64,000 bases of DNA from positions 1,426,001-1,490,000 of the forward strand of contig JAAKBF010000324.1 in NCBI GenBank assembly GCA_012656075.1, in the 5' to 3' direction. The stretch comes from Phytophthora hibernalis (taxonomy: Eukaryota; Oomycota; Peronosporomycetes; Peronosporales; Peronosporaceae). Under the pieces are notes generated by a model. It worked only from the letters and a program-made list of their open reading frames with translations, was not told the origin of the DNA and did not search any database. Below, piece after piece: positions 42,938 through 52,888 of the stretch; the stretch's first letter is position 1; every line of letters starts with the position of its first letter. Made by a program: the position numbers and the translations under genes.

Positions 42938-43852
42938 ATGGAGCAGATCAAGTTGGTCATCAGCGGCGCCGGCGACAAAGTGGCGGGCGCTGCGAGTGAT
43001 GCCAGTAAGAAGTTGGCGAGTGTAACCGGCGACAAGAAGAATGCGACCAAGACGGATGCGCCAGCTTCGAACGCTTCGGATTCACCCCAGCACGTGTCCG
43101 AGCCTCACCAAGCAGCAACGGATGGTCGGCTTCGTGTCCTGCTTCGTGCTTGGGTACCTCGTGAGCTTCGGGGTAATGCAATTGGGTACGGAAGAGAGTG
43201 GGAGCTATTAATAACGTGTTCTGGGGTGATGGGCGACTTCTCTTATTTGCCAGTCGACCTTCGCCTTGATCGCGGGCTCGGACAATGGAACCAAGTTCGG
43301 CATCACCTACACTCTCGGCAACATTATCTCACTTTGCGGGTATGGCTTTGCAAAAACTGTGTGGAAATCTGGCAGACTGACGTTAGATGGTGCTGACTTT
43401 TAGGTCGGGCTTCCTCGTCGGCCCCAAGCAGCAGGTGAAGCTCATGTTCAAGCCAGTGCGGCGCATTGCGACCATCATCTACCTGCTGATGATTGTCGTG
43501 GTGTTCACAGTCGCCATCGCCGTACGTCGACTCGTTGGAAGTTTGAAAGTGTTTGTGTTGAAGCTTATGCGATGAAATGTTTTGCGCAATACACAGGCGC
43601 CGGAGCTGGGTCTTGTGGTGTTGCTTCTGGTGATTGTCCAACGCGCGGCTGCTGTTTGGTACGATTTTGAGCAATGTAGCTTGTCGACGATTGGTTTTTA
43701 CAAGTTAGTGTTGCTCTGCTTTCAGGTATTCGGCAAGCTACGTTCCATACGGACGCAAAATCATTGCGGGCGTGGCCAAAAACTTTGCGGCACCGTCGTC
43801 TAAGTTTGTCGGTGCAGTCACCTCAACATTCCACTTCAAGCTGCTTTCGTGA
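42938..43852 (+). CDS. SFT2-family Golgi vesicle transport membrane protein
   Basis: Exons 42938-43172, 43254-43339, 43404-43521, 43597-43658 and 43726-43852; introns 81, 64, 75 and 67 bp, all GT-AG. About 209 residues. A hydrophilic N-terminus rich in Ala/Lys/Ser is followed by four hydrophobic segments with SFT2 signatures: QQRMVGFVSCFVLGYLVSF, GITYTLGNIISLCGSGFLVG across intron 2, RRIATIIYLLM, and AAAVWYSASYVPYGRK across intron 4. SFT2 proteins act in endosome-to-Golgi retrograde transport. Exon 1 needs a frame change between about 43,085 and 43,115 (one extra base or two missing), since its start frame and the conserved frame differ. The remaining exons are consistent. Confidence 0.88.
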
Positions 43853-44105
43853 AACAAACGACATTTTTTCCAATGACCAAGATGAACAGCATTATCGGGC
43901 TGTGCCAAGCTAACACGAGGAGCAGATACTTTGTTTGCAATAGATCATTCCATTTATTTACTACCTACGTGCTATGAGGAGCTACAACGTGAAAGGCGAC
44001 AACAGGACGATAACGACCAGCTTGCTGTCACGAGGGGCACGGTGTCTTGAATAAACAAAACAGCATACCCCCTTCCGTTGGCGAAAAGTGCTAGCTGCGA
44101 TCGCC

Positions 44106-45567
44106 CTAGTTGTTACCGTAGTAGGTCGTGTTGGTGTACACGACCATGCTGTACTCCGACGGGCAGTATGGGAACGTCTTGTCACTCACAATATCGAGGA
44201 ACAGGTCGTGGCCGGTTGTGTATGTGACGTATCCGCCGAAACCAGCGCATACAACGATGATGAACGCGCCAATGGCCTTCTCGTACCACGGGGTGCGGTT
44301 CCAGAACACCTTGAGGTAGAAGAAGATTGGCAGGATCATACACGCGAGAGACACAGCCCAGGCGCCCACGAAGTCCGAGAAGTCCATGAAGTGGTCCTTG
44401 AAAATGATGGCCAGGATAAGCAGAATCACCACAACGCAGAAGCGCAGCGCCACGTACTTCATGATCACAACGGGTCCGCTGTTGTGGTATTCGTTGAGCA
44501 GGGCTTCAGGAGACAGATCGTGCTCAGCGTCGGCCATCGAAGTAATCGATGGGCGGCCGGTGATTGTAGGCGTGCCATCCTTCTCGCCGACGTGGCCTTG
44601 CGGGGTGTTGATGACGTTGAATGCCGGGGATTCCTCGTCCAGAGGGGGTAGCAGAGGACGTTTGTGCATGCCCAGAATTCCGCGCTCAAGAATATACAGC
44701 ACGGGGTTCAGGATCACAGACATGGCGATGGTGATGTGCAGTTGCATGAACATGTAGGCGAGCACGACAGCACCGCGGTTCGCGTTCAAGTTCAGCGCCG
44801 TGCCGTTGATGGCGAACAGTAGGTTACCGGGGATCTGGCAGCCGACGTACGAGTACGAAGTCTCGCCGATGATCAGGAAGCAACAGGCAGAAAAATCATG
44901 GTGGTGGCAACCACGCGAGGCATGCGCTCGGGCTGCGAGTGTTCGCGCTGCAGAGCAGGCACCAGCACGGCGGCGGAGTAGGCAAGCGCAAGATTTCCGA
45001 AGGAACTAGCGGCTTCGCTGAACTTGATTTCCGGGTGGGGGACGGGCGGGTGGTCGTTGCCAATGCCCACAGCAAGGACGGCAATGGCGATCGCATCAGC
45101 CAGCACTGTGCCCAGGCAACCGGCGAAGGCAGCGTACGCGCCTTCCTTCAGAGTCGGCGTCACGATGACAGGCAGCAGCATAGCAGCCATGATGATGCTC
45201 CAGTACTGCGTGTCGAAGGCTCCCGGGGAGATACCGTCGAGCAAAATTCCTCCAAGCACGAGGTACGCACAGGGTACGAGGAGGCACACGCCGAACTGCG
45301 CAAGCAGAACGAGGTAGCATCCGATCTTGCCGCAGCACCATTCACCGACATCACCGTACGTCTTGAGGTTCTTGGGAGCCGCCAAACACACACGGAGATG
45401 GCCACGCACGAGCAGACATTGGCGAACCCCATGAAGAGCAGCGCCACCGTCGCGATGGGTGCACCGGAGCGGGCAAAGTTGGCTGGGAGACCCAGCGTAC
45501 CGATGCCGTACACGGTGCAGAAGAAACTAAAGGAGATCTTGAAGTCCTCGAGCGTGAAAAACGGCAT
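44106..45567 (-). CDS. AAAP-family amino acid permease, copy 1 (two frame breaks)
   Basis: About 487 residues over three overlapping frames (45567-45160, 45409-44873, 44789-44106). The N-terminus carries the Aa_trans signature (YGIGTLGLPANFARSG), followed by about ten hydrophobic segments, a loop rich in Pro/Glu/Asp around the middle (LLPPLDEESPAF) and a final segment ending VVYTNTTYYGNN. The family imports amino acids with H+ or Na+ and is expanded in oomycetes. Comparison with copy 2 shows a one-base deletion near 45,410 and another near 44,890. Both are small deletions in otherwise conserved sequence, so they may be consensus errors. Expected location: plasma membrane or vacuole. Confidence 0.85.
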
Positions 45568-46712
45568 GTTGGGACCGATATTAAACCGCCGTCCGGGGTG
45601 TGGATGGAGGGATGCTTGAGGTCAACGGAGAAGAATTGGGAATGAACGGACTGGCGGAGACCCTCGGACTCGGAGACCTCGTCGAGAGACGCAGCCTAAG
45701 CACCGGCCGAACAGAGGTGGGCGGAACCTTCGTTTGGCCTTGCATCTCTCCGCGCACGCTACCAATCAGCAGAGACCGAACGTGCCTGCGCGGACGCTGA
45801 ATGGCGATTCGCCAGACCGGCGGCGCGCTGATCGTGCAGGGCTTCTTCATAGGGGAGCCCACGGGAACAGAGTCTCCGCTGTGACGCAGATCAAGTTGAT
45901 CATCAACGGATTCCGTGGGGGCCAGGAGTCGCCTGCGACGAGCGCCACGGCCCGTTTATGGCGGGATGAGAGACGGATCTGTCGACGAACAAGGGGGATG
46001 AGCGATAGTGCACCGACACAGACACTGCCTCGTCACAAAGTTCGGACGATCTACATGTACGATCAACTGCCAAGGAGAGACGAAAACCCCGCGGAATCGC
46101 CGCAACAGGAGCGACAGGGCGGTTCGATGGTGCTGCGAGTTACCGAGCACTCGGGCCAGCTCTCGCTCACTCGCAGCGCTGCGAGCGGCAGGCAATGATC
46201 GGCATTTATGTGCCTGTTCGGCTAGAGAAATCGCCGAAAGCATCCTCGCCCACTTCAAGTTGGCCACCGCTGCAGCAGTACGTGTAGGCAGAAGACAAGA
46301 AATCTATTGCGCTGGCGATGCAATCCTCGATCGCGATATGTAGCAAGGCAAGCACGCTTCCTGTCACAATTTGTGACTGTCACGACTCACCGGGGTATGT
46401 AGTCGATTGTCGACTGCCGAAGCTTGCTGAAATTGGAGTAACGTTAGGCGTGGATTGAATTTTAAACTTCACACGTGAGGAAGAAGTTCCCAAACCTGGT
46501 CTCCAAACTGATGTTCATGTATGTACCGGTAATAATAGGCATATTCAAAACTGCACGTTCTGTTGAATAGATCATAGTGTTTATTAGCTGCTACAAGAGC
46601 CTATATTGCCAGGGCCAGCGTGACACCACAGCGACGGAGCGGTGCTACTTGTTGGCACAACAGCACTACGCCACTACCGGTAGGTTGGCGCAATATGTTA
46701 ACCGTGGACGCT
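45568..46712. other. Intergenic stretch between the permease copies
   Basis: Open frames at 45581-45862 and 45734-46198 have no recognisable domain and no coding-like conservation. It must hold the promoter of copy 1 (right of 45,567) and the 3' region of copy 2. Confidence 0.5.
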
Positions 46713-48155
46713 CTAGTTAGCGTAGAAAGTCTCGTTCGTGTACACGACCATGTCGTAGCCCGAGGGGCAGTACGGGAACGTCTTGTCACTCACAATGTTC
46801 AGGAACAGATTCTTGCCCGTCGTGTACGTCACGTATCCGCCGAGGCCAGCGCACACGAGGATGATGAACGTGCCGATGGCCTTCTCGTACCAAGGAGTGC
46901 GGTTCCAGAACACCTTGAGGTAGAAGAAGATCGGCAGGATGATGCAGGCCATCGACACAGCCCAAGCGCCGACGAAATCCGTGAAGTCGACGAAGTGGTC
47001 CTTGAAAATGATGGCGATAATCAGGAGAATGACCACGATGACGATGCGGAGCGTCATGTACTTGGCAGTGACCAGCGGTCCGCTGTTGTGGTACTCCTCC
47101 ACCAGAGCCTCGGGGACAGATCATGCTCGGCGTCAGCCAACGAGGTGACAGACGGGCCCACGCCGATGGCTGAGGGACGGTCCTTCTGCGGCGTGTTAAT
47201 CACTTCAAATGCCGGGGATTCCTCGTCAATAGCTGGAAGAATGGGACGCTTGTGCATGCCCAAAATGCCACGCTCAGCGATGTACAGCACGGGGTTCAGG
47301 ATCACGGACATTGCGATGGTGATGTGCAACTGCATGAACAGGTAGGCAAGCACGACAGCACCACGGTTCGCGTCCAGGTCCAGTGCGGTGCCACCGATGG
47401 CGAACAGCAGATTACCGGGGATCTGGCAGCCGACGAAAGCATACGATGTCTCGCCAATGATGAGGAAGAGGCACGCGGTGAAAATCATAGTGGTAGCGAC
47501 CACACGAGGCATACGCTCGGGCTGCGAGTGCTCGCGCTGCAACGCAGGCACCAGCACCGCGGCGGAGTAGGCTAGAGAGAGGTTACCGAACGAGCTGGCC
47601 ACCTGGCCAAAGTCGAAGTCGGGGCTGATCACAGACGGGTGGTCGAACCAATGCCGTTCATGAGAACGCCAAGAGCAATTGCGTCGGCCAGAAGCGTTCC
47701 CAAGCAGCCAGCGAAAGCGGCAGCAGCACCCTCCTTCAGAGTCGGCGTCAGAATCACGGGCAGCAGCATGCAAGCCATGATGATGCTCCAGTACTGCTGG
47801 TCGAAGGCGTCCGGGAGATGCCATCGAGCAGAATTCCACCAAGCACCAGGAACGCGCACGGCACCAAACAGCACACACCGAACTGCACGAAAAGCACGAG
47901 GTAGCGGCCGATCTGACCACAGCACCACTCGCCGACGTCACCGTAGGTTTTGACCGTTTTCGGAGCAGCGAGCATCACACGAGAGATGGCCACGCACGAG
48001 CAGACGTTAGCGAAGCCCATGAAGATCAGCGCGATCGTGGCGATCGTAGCTCCCGAGCGGGCGAAGTTGGACGGCAGGCCGAGCGTACCGATGCCATACA
48101 CGGTACAGAAGAAGTTGAAGGCAATCTTTAGGTCCTCGGAGGTGAAGAACGCCAT
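46713..48155 (-). CDS. AAAP-family amino acid permease, copy 2 (three frame breaks)
   Basis: About 482 residues, clearly paralogous to copy 1 along its whole length (YGIGTLGLPSNFARSG start; RVVATTMIF; KRPILPAIDEESPAF loop; KVFWNRTPWYEKAIG; VVYTNETFYAN end). Frames 48155-47754, 47928-47629, 47941-47054 and 47102-46713 must be joined by restoring one base near 47,815, 47,650 and 47,113; each lies in or next to a short C or T run. Copy 2 keeps the ATTMIFTACLFLIIGE stretch that is broken in copy 1. Same strand as copy 1 with 1,145 bp between them: a tandem duplication. Confidence 0.85.
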
Positions 48156-49318
48156 CTTACTGCGGTGTTAAACGCTTGACGGATGACAGTCTAGACTCTT
48201 ACGTTGACGGGACTTGCTTGACCGGTGCAAAACGAGAAGTGGACGTGGCAATGACTCCAGTGCAAAAAGGCTCCGGTTAATCTGTGTCCTTCAAGAGACT
48301 CGCCTCCAGTCGCTGCTGCTTGCCAATCACCGCACACGCAAGCACGTGTGTGCAACGCTGACTGGGCAGCTCGGCTCTCAACGATAGGACAAGTCGCTGG
48401 TGCCGGCTCCACATTGTCAGCGCGAGTATCGACCATAGCCTGGGGCAGTCATGTAGCGATGGTCTCTGCAAGTGACGCGAAGGCTGGCAGGACACCGGAT
48501 TGGTGCACGTGATGCAAGTGATGCTCCGTCTCCGTTAGCATTCCCACAAGAGACAGACCTGTGGACGAACGAGAGATGATGGGCACGCGCATAGAAAAAT
48601 TGAAGTTTGGAAGAGCCGGGCGTTTGTACTTGGGTTTTGTAAGACGCAGCGATGCGTCAAAATGTACGGTTCCGGTGCAGAAGATCGGAGACTTGGATGC
48701 GTGATCCGATTAAAATTGCCTTTGCCGCTCGCCGATCTGCTTGTAAAGCGAGCGAAACCCAATGTCTGGCAACGTCTTTAATATGGGAGGTATTAATAGC
48801 CGTCCTCATTGTCAACCGAGCGAGAGGAGGACAATTACGTTGTCACTGTGTATGTGAGCGACTCGCGGGTTGTACGAAAGAGGATGCGTCCGCCTGCAAC
48901 AACGCAAGCGTGCGAAGTTTGCCATGGGGGACACTTTCGTAGAGGTACCGCTGGGGATGCGTCCAACAGCTCCAACTACAATGTACCGGTATGTGTCATG
49001 AACGACAAGATCGACGACTCGAAGTTCCTGCGTTCCGCTCAGTTCTGGTGCAAATTTGTCCCTCCCAATGCTGCCAACGCATAGAGAAACCTCAGAGCAA
49101 CGATGGCGACTCGATTGCGTTTGCTTGCAAGGCTAGCCTTGAACGGCTCGCCCCCGCATCACCTCTCACTCGAACGTTTTCGCCAAGGGCGACGACTATT
49201 GAATGGATTCCATACCCATCGGCTATTACATGTATAAGCCGAGCAAGCCGGATGTTCGCGTCTTCCTCCACGTTGTCCACGAAAACGCTTTTCACCAGCT
49301 GATTGGCCTCCTAGGGTG
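48156..49318. other. Intergenic stretch
   Basis: No firm gene. A plus frame from 48,809 to 49,084 has two Cys pairs but no recognised fold. An ATG at 49,102 opens 44 codons of Arg/Leu-rich sequence (MATRLRLLARLALNG) like a mitochondrial presequence, ending in TAA near 49,236. Confidence 0.5.
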
Positions 49319-49326
49319 GGACCACG
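49319..49326. repeat. Left 8-bp target-site duplication
   Basis: GGACCACG, identical to 52881-52888, directly abutting the CAGGG end of the element. Confidence 0.9.
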
Positions 49327-49339
49327 CAGGGATGTTAAA
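49327..49339 (+). repeat. Left terminal inverted repeat
   Basis: CAGGGATGTTAAA; followed by a short internal palindrome AAACTTT...AAAGTTT. Confidence 0.9.
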
Positions 49340-50210
49340 CTTTCTTTTAATAAAGTTTCATTTTATCTTCTTATAATGCAAAAGAAGATCAGTCAGAATC
49401 GGCGGGCGTCTTCTTTTTCTTCTTATAATCATACTACAGTATTAATAGAGCAGTCACTATTTTATGACTTGTCCTATTTTGCTAAGAATCATATTTTTCT
49501 AAGAGTTCACCCTTAGAGCGCTGCGGTGTATTTGGTCAGAAGGGATCTGTTTTCAAAGTCAATACGTGTATTTTGAACTATATACTGGCAACGGATGGAC
49601 TGACAGAGTACTGGCAGATCCATGTTTTCATTAAAAGAAGTCCGCTTGATTTCTTCTTTTCTCTTCTTTTATTGTGAATTCTGACGAAATTTGCCAAAGT
49701 TGGCTGGTTGGCCCAACCCTCCATAAATGAACCAGTGAAGCTCATTGGCCAAAAAATCATTACGGCCGAAGAGATCCGGCGCGTTGCACCAGTGTGCGTA
49801 GGCAACAACGTCTCGAGGAGCGTCCCCGCTGGCACGAAGGAGTCGGAGCCAAGTGTACCAGCAGGGACACGAGCGGCGAGCGGAGCATCCCGCCGGCACA
49901 AGAGAGCCAAGTATCACCGCCGGCACCAGAGCGTCGGAGCGGAGGTCCACCGCCGGCACCAGCAGAGACACAAGCGGCGAGTGGTGCGTCAACACAGTCA
50001 GCAGCAAGTTTACGAGCGTTGTACCGAACGCTCAGTGTAAGCCTTTCCACGCGATCCTGCTGGAAGAAAAAGTTTCCAGTCCCCTCAACAAAAGGTATTG
50101 CTCATAAACATATCCATGCTCGCAAGTGAGGCTCATACTTAGCTCAAACGTTTATTTTGCTTTATTGTCGTGACGTGTGTAGTGTGTTCGGTGCATTGGT
50201 GTGGTGGAAA
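49340..50210. other. Left non-coding part of the TIR transposon
   Basis: Holds subterminal CTTCTT/AAGAAG clusters (about 49,363-49,430 and 49,640-49,670) and GC-rich imperfect repeats at 49,815-49,985 built on a CGCCGGCACCAGAG-like core. Frames over this stretch are open on both strands because of the repeats, but none resembles a known protein. Probably transposase-binding and promoter sequence. Confidence 0.5.
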
Positions 50211-51298
50211 ATGGAGGATGCCGTCACCAGACAGCACGCTCATCCAAATACAGTGTTTCACTGTCTCTATGGATTTTACTGTCTCGGATTGCCGCGCAAA
50301 CAGCTTGCCTACATTTATCACAAGAATGTTAAGACAATTGGCAACTGGATTAAGGTCTACGAAGAGACTGGCACGTACGAACGAGCTGACTCGACAGTTT
50401 CTAGTACCTTTTATCGGCACAACGGCAATGGCTCTGTGACTTCTTTGCGGCACAGCCTCTCGCCTATTTAGACGAAGCACAAGCTGCTTTTCGACAGGCC
50501 CATCATATCACAATTTCAAAGACCTCTGTGTGGCGCATTATTCACGAAGCTGGATTGACTAGAAATGTTTTCGGGCGGCGTGCTATGCACATCAAGGAGA
50601 AGGATGTGTTCCGCTTTGTCGAGGAGTTGAGTCACGTTAGTTGGTGTAACCACAATCTGGTCTTTCTAGACGAAGTGCCATTCGACAATCGAGGAATGGT
50701 ACGCAAGAGAGGTTACTCGCTCAAAGGGCAAAGTATCGCGATTCGTGGAGACTTTCAACGGAAGCCGCGAGTATCTGTATTGGCATTTATGGGTGCAGAT
50801 GGCATTATCGACTACTTCGACACGGAAGAGACCTTTGATCGAGTTGAGTTCGTCAAGTGCTGTCGTGATTTTGCCTACTCGTCAACTAGAAATGTTCGCC
50901 AGTATCCCGGTTCCAATTCAGTGTGGATTTTGGATGGCGCGTCAATACACAGGCACCCTGAAATCGTCCACTTCCTGCGAAGTATAGGCATTGTTCCTAT
51001 TTTTCTTCCAGCATACTGCCCATTTTTCAACCCCATCGAGTATATTTTTGGCTACATGAAGAAATCCTTTCAGCGGTATTACGTCGAATCCTCTGGAAGA
51101 AATCTGCAACCGTTTGTTGTCGAGACGTTCACCCGATTCGAGAAGTTCAGCATGGCGAAGGTTTTTGAGCATTGTGGCTGGAACGTGCAGGGATATTTCG
51201 ATCCTTCGGGTTCCATGGAGAAAGAGAAGCGACAAGAAAGAAATGATGTGGGGCATGCGTTTCCGGTGAACGACGATGAGGATGACTTGGATTTTTAG
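50211..51298 (+). CDS. DDE transposase, Tc1/IS630 (DDE_3) type, one frame break
   Basis: About 362 residues from ATG 50,211 to TAG 51,298. N-terminal helix-turn-helix region (GLPRKQLAYIYHKNVKTIGNW) as in IS630/Tc1 proteins, a second helical domain (ITISKTSVWRIIHEAGLTR), then the catalytic domain: first Asp in LVFLDEVPFDNRG (about 50,670), second in VWILDGASIHRHP (about 50,934), and Glu in LPAYCPFFNPIEYIFGYMK (about 51,040). All three acidic residues and the P-x-F-N-P-I-E block are intact. The C-terminus is acidic. One deletion-type frame break near 50,430-50,450 separates the HTH frame (ending 50,471) from the catalytic frame. Confidence 0.85.
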
Positions 51299-51345
51299 CA
51301 AGACAAACGCAAAATACGGAAGCTAACCAATAAATTGCATTAAAA

Positions 51346-51594
51346 TTATTCTTGATGATCGATGTCAGCTGCATTCTCCATTGTTGTCAGTGAATTGTGC
51401 ACGTCGGCCAAAGGTGATAGAGGGATGTCGTCGAGGAAAGCCTCAATGGTCTCTTTGCGCTGGGCCAATAATTGTTTCTGAGCATCGAGTTCTTGTCCAA
51501 ATGCTTCCAAGGTGTGATGAAGCTTTTCGTTGTCTTTCAGCGATGCATTGACGCATTCGAGAGCTAACCGGGCTGTACGAGATAGATTGGACAT
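51346..51594 (-). CDS. Small coiled-coil protein of the TIR transposon
   Basis: 82 residues, helical with regular Leu spacing and many Glu, Gln and Lys (LHHTLEAFGQELDAQKQLLA). No known family. The frame has stops upstream, so it is either an independent ORF or a downstream exon of the larger minus-strand gene, 65 bp away. It ends 47 bp from the transposase stop, tail to tail. Confidence 0.5.
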   Translation of the reverse strand: MSNLSRTARLALECVNASLKDNEKLHHTLEAFGQELDAQKQLLAQRKETIEAFLDDIPLSPLADVHNSLTTMENAADIDHQE

Positions 51595-51659
51595 GTGCTG
51601 CTCAGACCGGTGATCAGCGCTGCGAAATAAATTCTGGATTCGAGGATCTGGGAGTTCCG

Positions 51660-52727
51660 TTATAGCGGCTTCCCAAGTCGAACGATCCAGGTTCCTGGTG
51701 ATTGAGTTAGCCCAAATGCGCCAGGCTGTAGCACTCCCGCGATATGTGTTTCCCCATACACCTCGGAGACGTTCAACAACATCATGAAGTGATGCTTCAG
51801 CAGTTGCACCTGAACGATCCTTGAGCTCTGGTCGAATGCATGCATTCCTAAACTCTTCAAGAGCTCGTGCATTGAAATGCCCAGCCCGTATTCATAGATC
51901 ATTAGCGTCACGGTTTCTCCACGAAGTGAAGCAACCCAACGATTCCAGGCCTGCTCAGTTTTGGTAGTTAGAACTAGATGTCGGTTCCACTTGAACTGCA
52001 TTGCTTTAGTCCATGCCGACTCCTTAGCTTGCTCAATTGACCAGGCGTCGTCTTGCTTCACAGCTTGACCTTTTATTTGACTGCCAAACTTTTCCCACAG
52101 CTTGTGAATGATATCACTGAATGTGGTACCATTCACAGCAAAATCGTCCAGAGTCCGACCTGATGCATCTCTTTGCCCAACCGTTTGCTTGACAATTGGT
52201 TGTACAACAAGTTGTAGTCGATGCTCAGAGACTTCGGGCGACGCTTCCAATGAAACACGAGCCTGTGGACGCGCTGAATCCGTCGAAGTTTGCAATGGCT
52301 GAGGTGGGATTCGCTCACGTAATGGGTACGGAGACACGCGCGCAGTGCCTGGTAATACTGACGGTGGCGTCCTTCGAGCAGATGCCCGTATTGACCCCGG
52401 TGGTGCTGACGCTGGAGTCCTGCGAGCCGCCGCGTGCGCTGCTCCTGGTGATTCTAAAGGTGGCGTCCTTCCATCAGACGCTCGAGTCGTTGCTGGTGAT
52501 GCTGAGAGTGGTGTCCTTTGAGCAGATGCACGCGACGTCCCTGGTGGTGCTGTCGGTGGTGTCGTACGGGCAGATGATCCTTGTCGAGCTACTGCTGACG
52601 GGCGCTCTTCTTGTGCAGCAACTGGGTCGGTGGCTACAGCGTCGCTATCCGTTTCTCCGGTGACGACCATGTTGCCTTCGAAGCTCTCGTTGCTTCTGGC
52701 GGTCGTTTTCTGTTGTGTATCGTACAT
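51660..52727 (-). CDS. Accessory protein of the TIR transposon with 18-residue repeats
   Basis: 355 residues in one unbroken frame. Residues about 45-135 hold five imperfect 18-residue repeats of the form R-T-P-P-x-x-x-P-G-x-x-R-A-S-A (for example ARRTPPSVLPGTARVS), seen in DNA as a 54-bp periodicity. The rest is a globular, Trp-containing domain (TFSDIIHKLWEKFGSQI; WTKAMQFKWNRHLVL; AWNRWVASLRGETVTL; KHHFMMLLNVSEVYG) that I do not recognise. The N-terminus is Glu/Asp/Ser-rich. Starting 153 bp inside the right TIR and reading toward the transposase, it is clearly part of the element. It could bind DNA, assist transposition or counter silencing; nothing in the sequence decides this. Confidence 0.7.
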   Translation of the reverse strand: MYDTQQKTTARSNESFEGNMVVTGETDSDAVATDPVAAQEERPSAVARQGSSARTTPPTAPPGTSRASAQRTPLSASPATTRASDGRTPPLESPGAAHAAARRTPASAPPGSIRASARRTPPSVLPGTARVSPYPLRERIPPQPLQTSTDSARPQARVSLEASPEVSEHRLQLVVQPIVKQTVGQRDASGRTLDDFAVNGTTFSDIIHKLWEKFGSQIKGQAVKQDDAWSIEQAKESAWTKAMQFKWNRHLVLTTKTEQAWNRWVASLRGETVTLMIYEYGLGISMHELLKSLGMHAFDQSSRIVQVQLLKHHFMMLLNVSEVYGETHIAGVLQPGAFGLTQSPGTWIVRLGKPL

Positions 52728-52867
52728 AATACCTTCGCTAAATACTATAATATGCTTTTGAAGAGGTAGGTCTATTGCATGCGTGGTTGACTCAAAGAAC
52801 CACGCAAGGAAAATTCAAGTAGAATGCACAATAATTAAAAGAAGATTTCTTTTTCAGAAGGCTTTCT

Positions 52868-52880
52868 TTTAACATCCCTG
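52868..52880 (-). repeat. Right terminal inverted repeat
   Basis: TTTAACATCCCTG, exact reverse complement of 49327-49339. Confidence 0.9.
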
Positions 52881-52888
52881 GGACCACG
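52881..52888. repeat. Right 8-bp target-site duplication
   Basis: GGACCACG, identical to 49319-49326. Confidence 0.9.

Larger units (their letters stand above)
49327..52880 (+). mobile_element. 3,554-bp TIR transposon with Tc1/IS630-type DDE transposase and two extra ORFs
   Basis: Ends are CAGGGATGTTAAA (49327-49339) and its exact reverse complement (52868-52880), flanked by the perfect 8-bp repeat GGACCACG. Subterminal regions on both sides are rich in AAGAAG/CTTCTT motifs. Plus-strand transposase at 50211-51298; two minus-strand ORFs (51594-51346 and 52727-51660) converge on it. CAGGG ends and 8-bp duplications recall hAT elements, but the transposase carries DDE_3 motifs of the Tc1/mariner/IS630 type, which normally duplicates TA. 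The combination does not fit a superfamily I can name. Confidence 0.85.

Noticed and set aside
45734..46198. Plus ORF between the permease genes
   Set aside because: No domain and no start motif; likely chance opening in GC-rich spacer.
49331..52878. Ordinary Tc1/mariner element
   Set aside because: No TA duplication at the ends; an 8-bp duplication is seen instead.
49327..52880. Ordinary hAT element
   Set aside because: Ends and target duplication fit, but the transposase has DDE_3 motifs and no hAT BED finger or C-terminal hAT dimerisation block.
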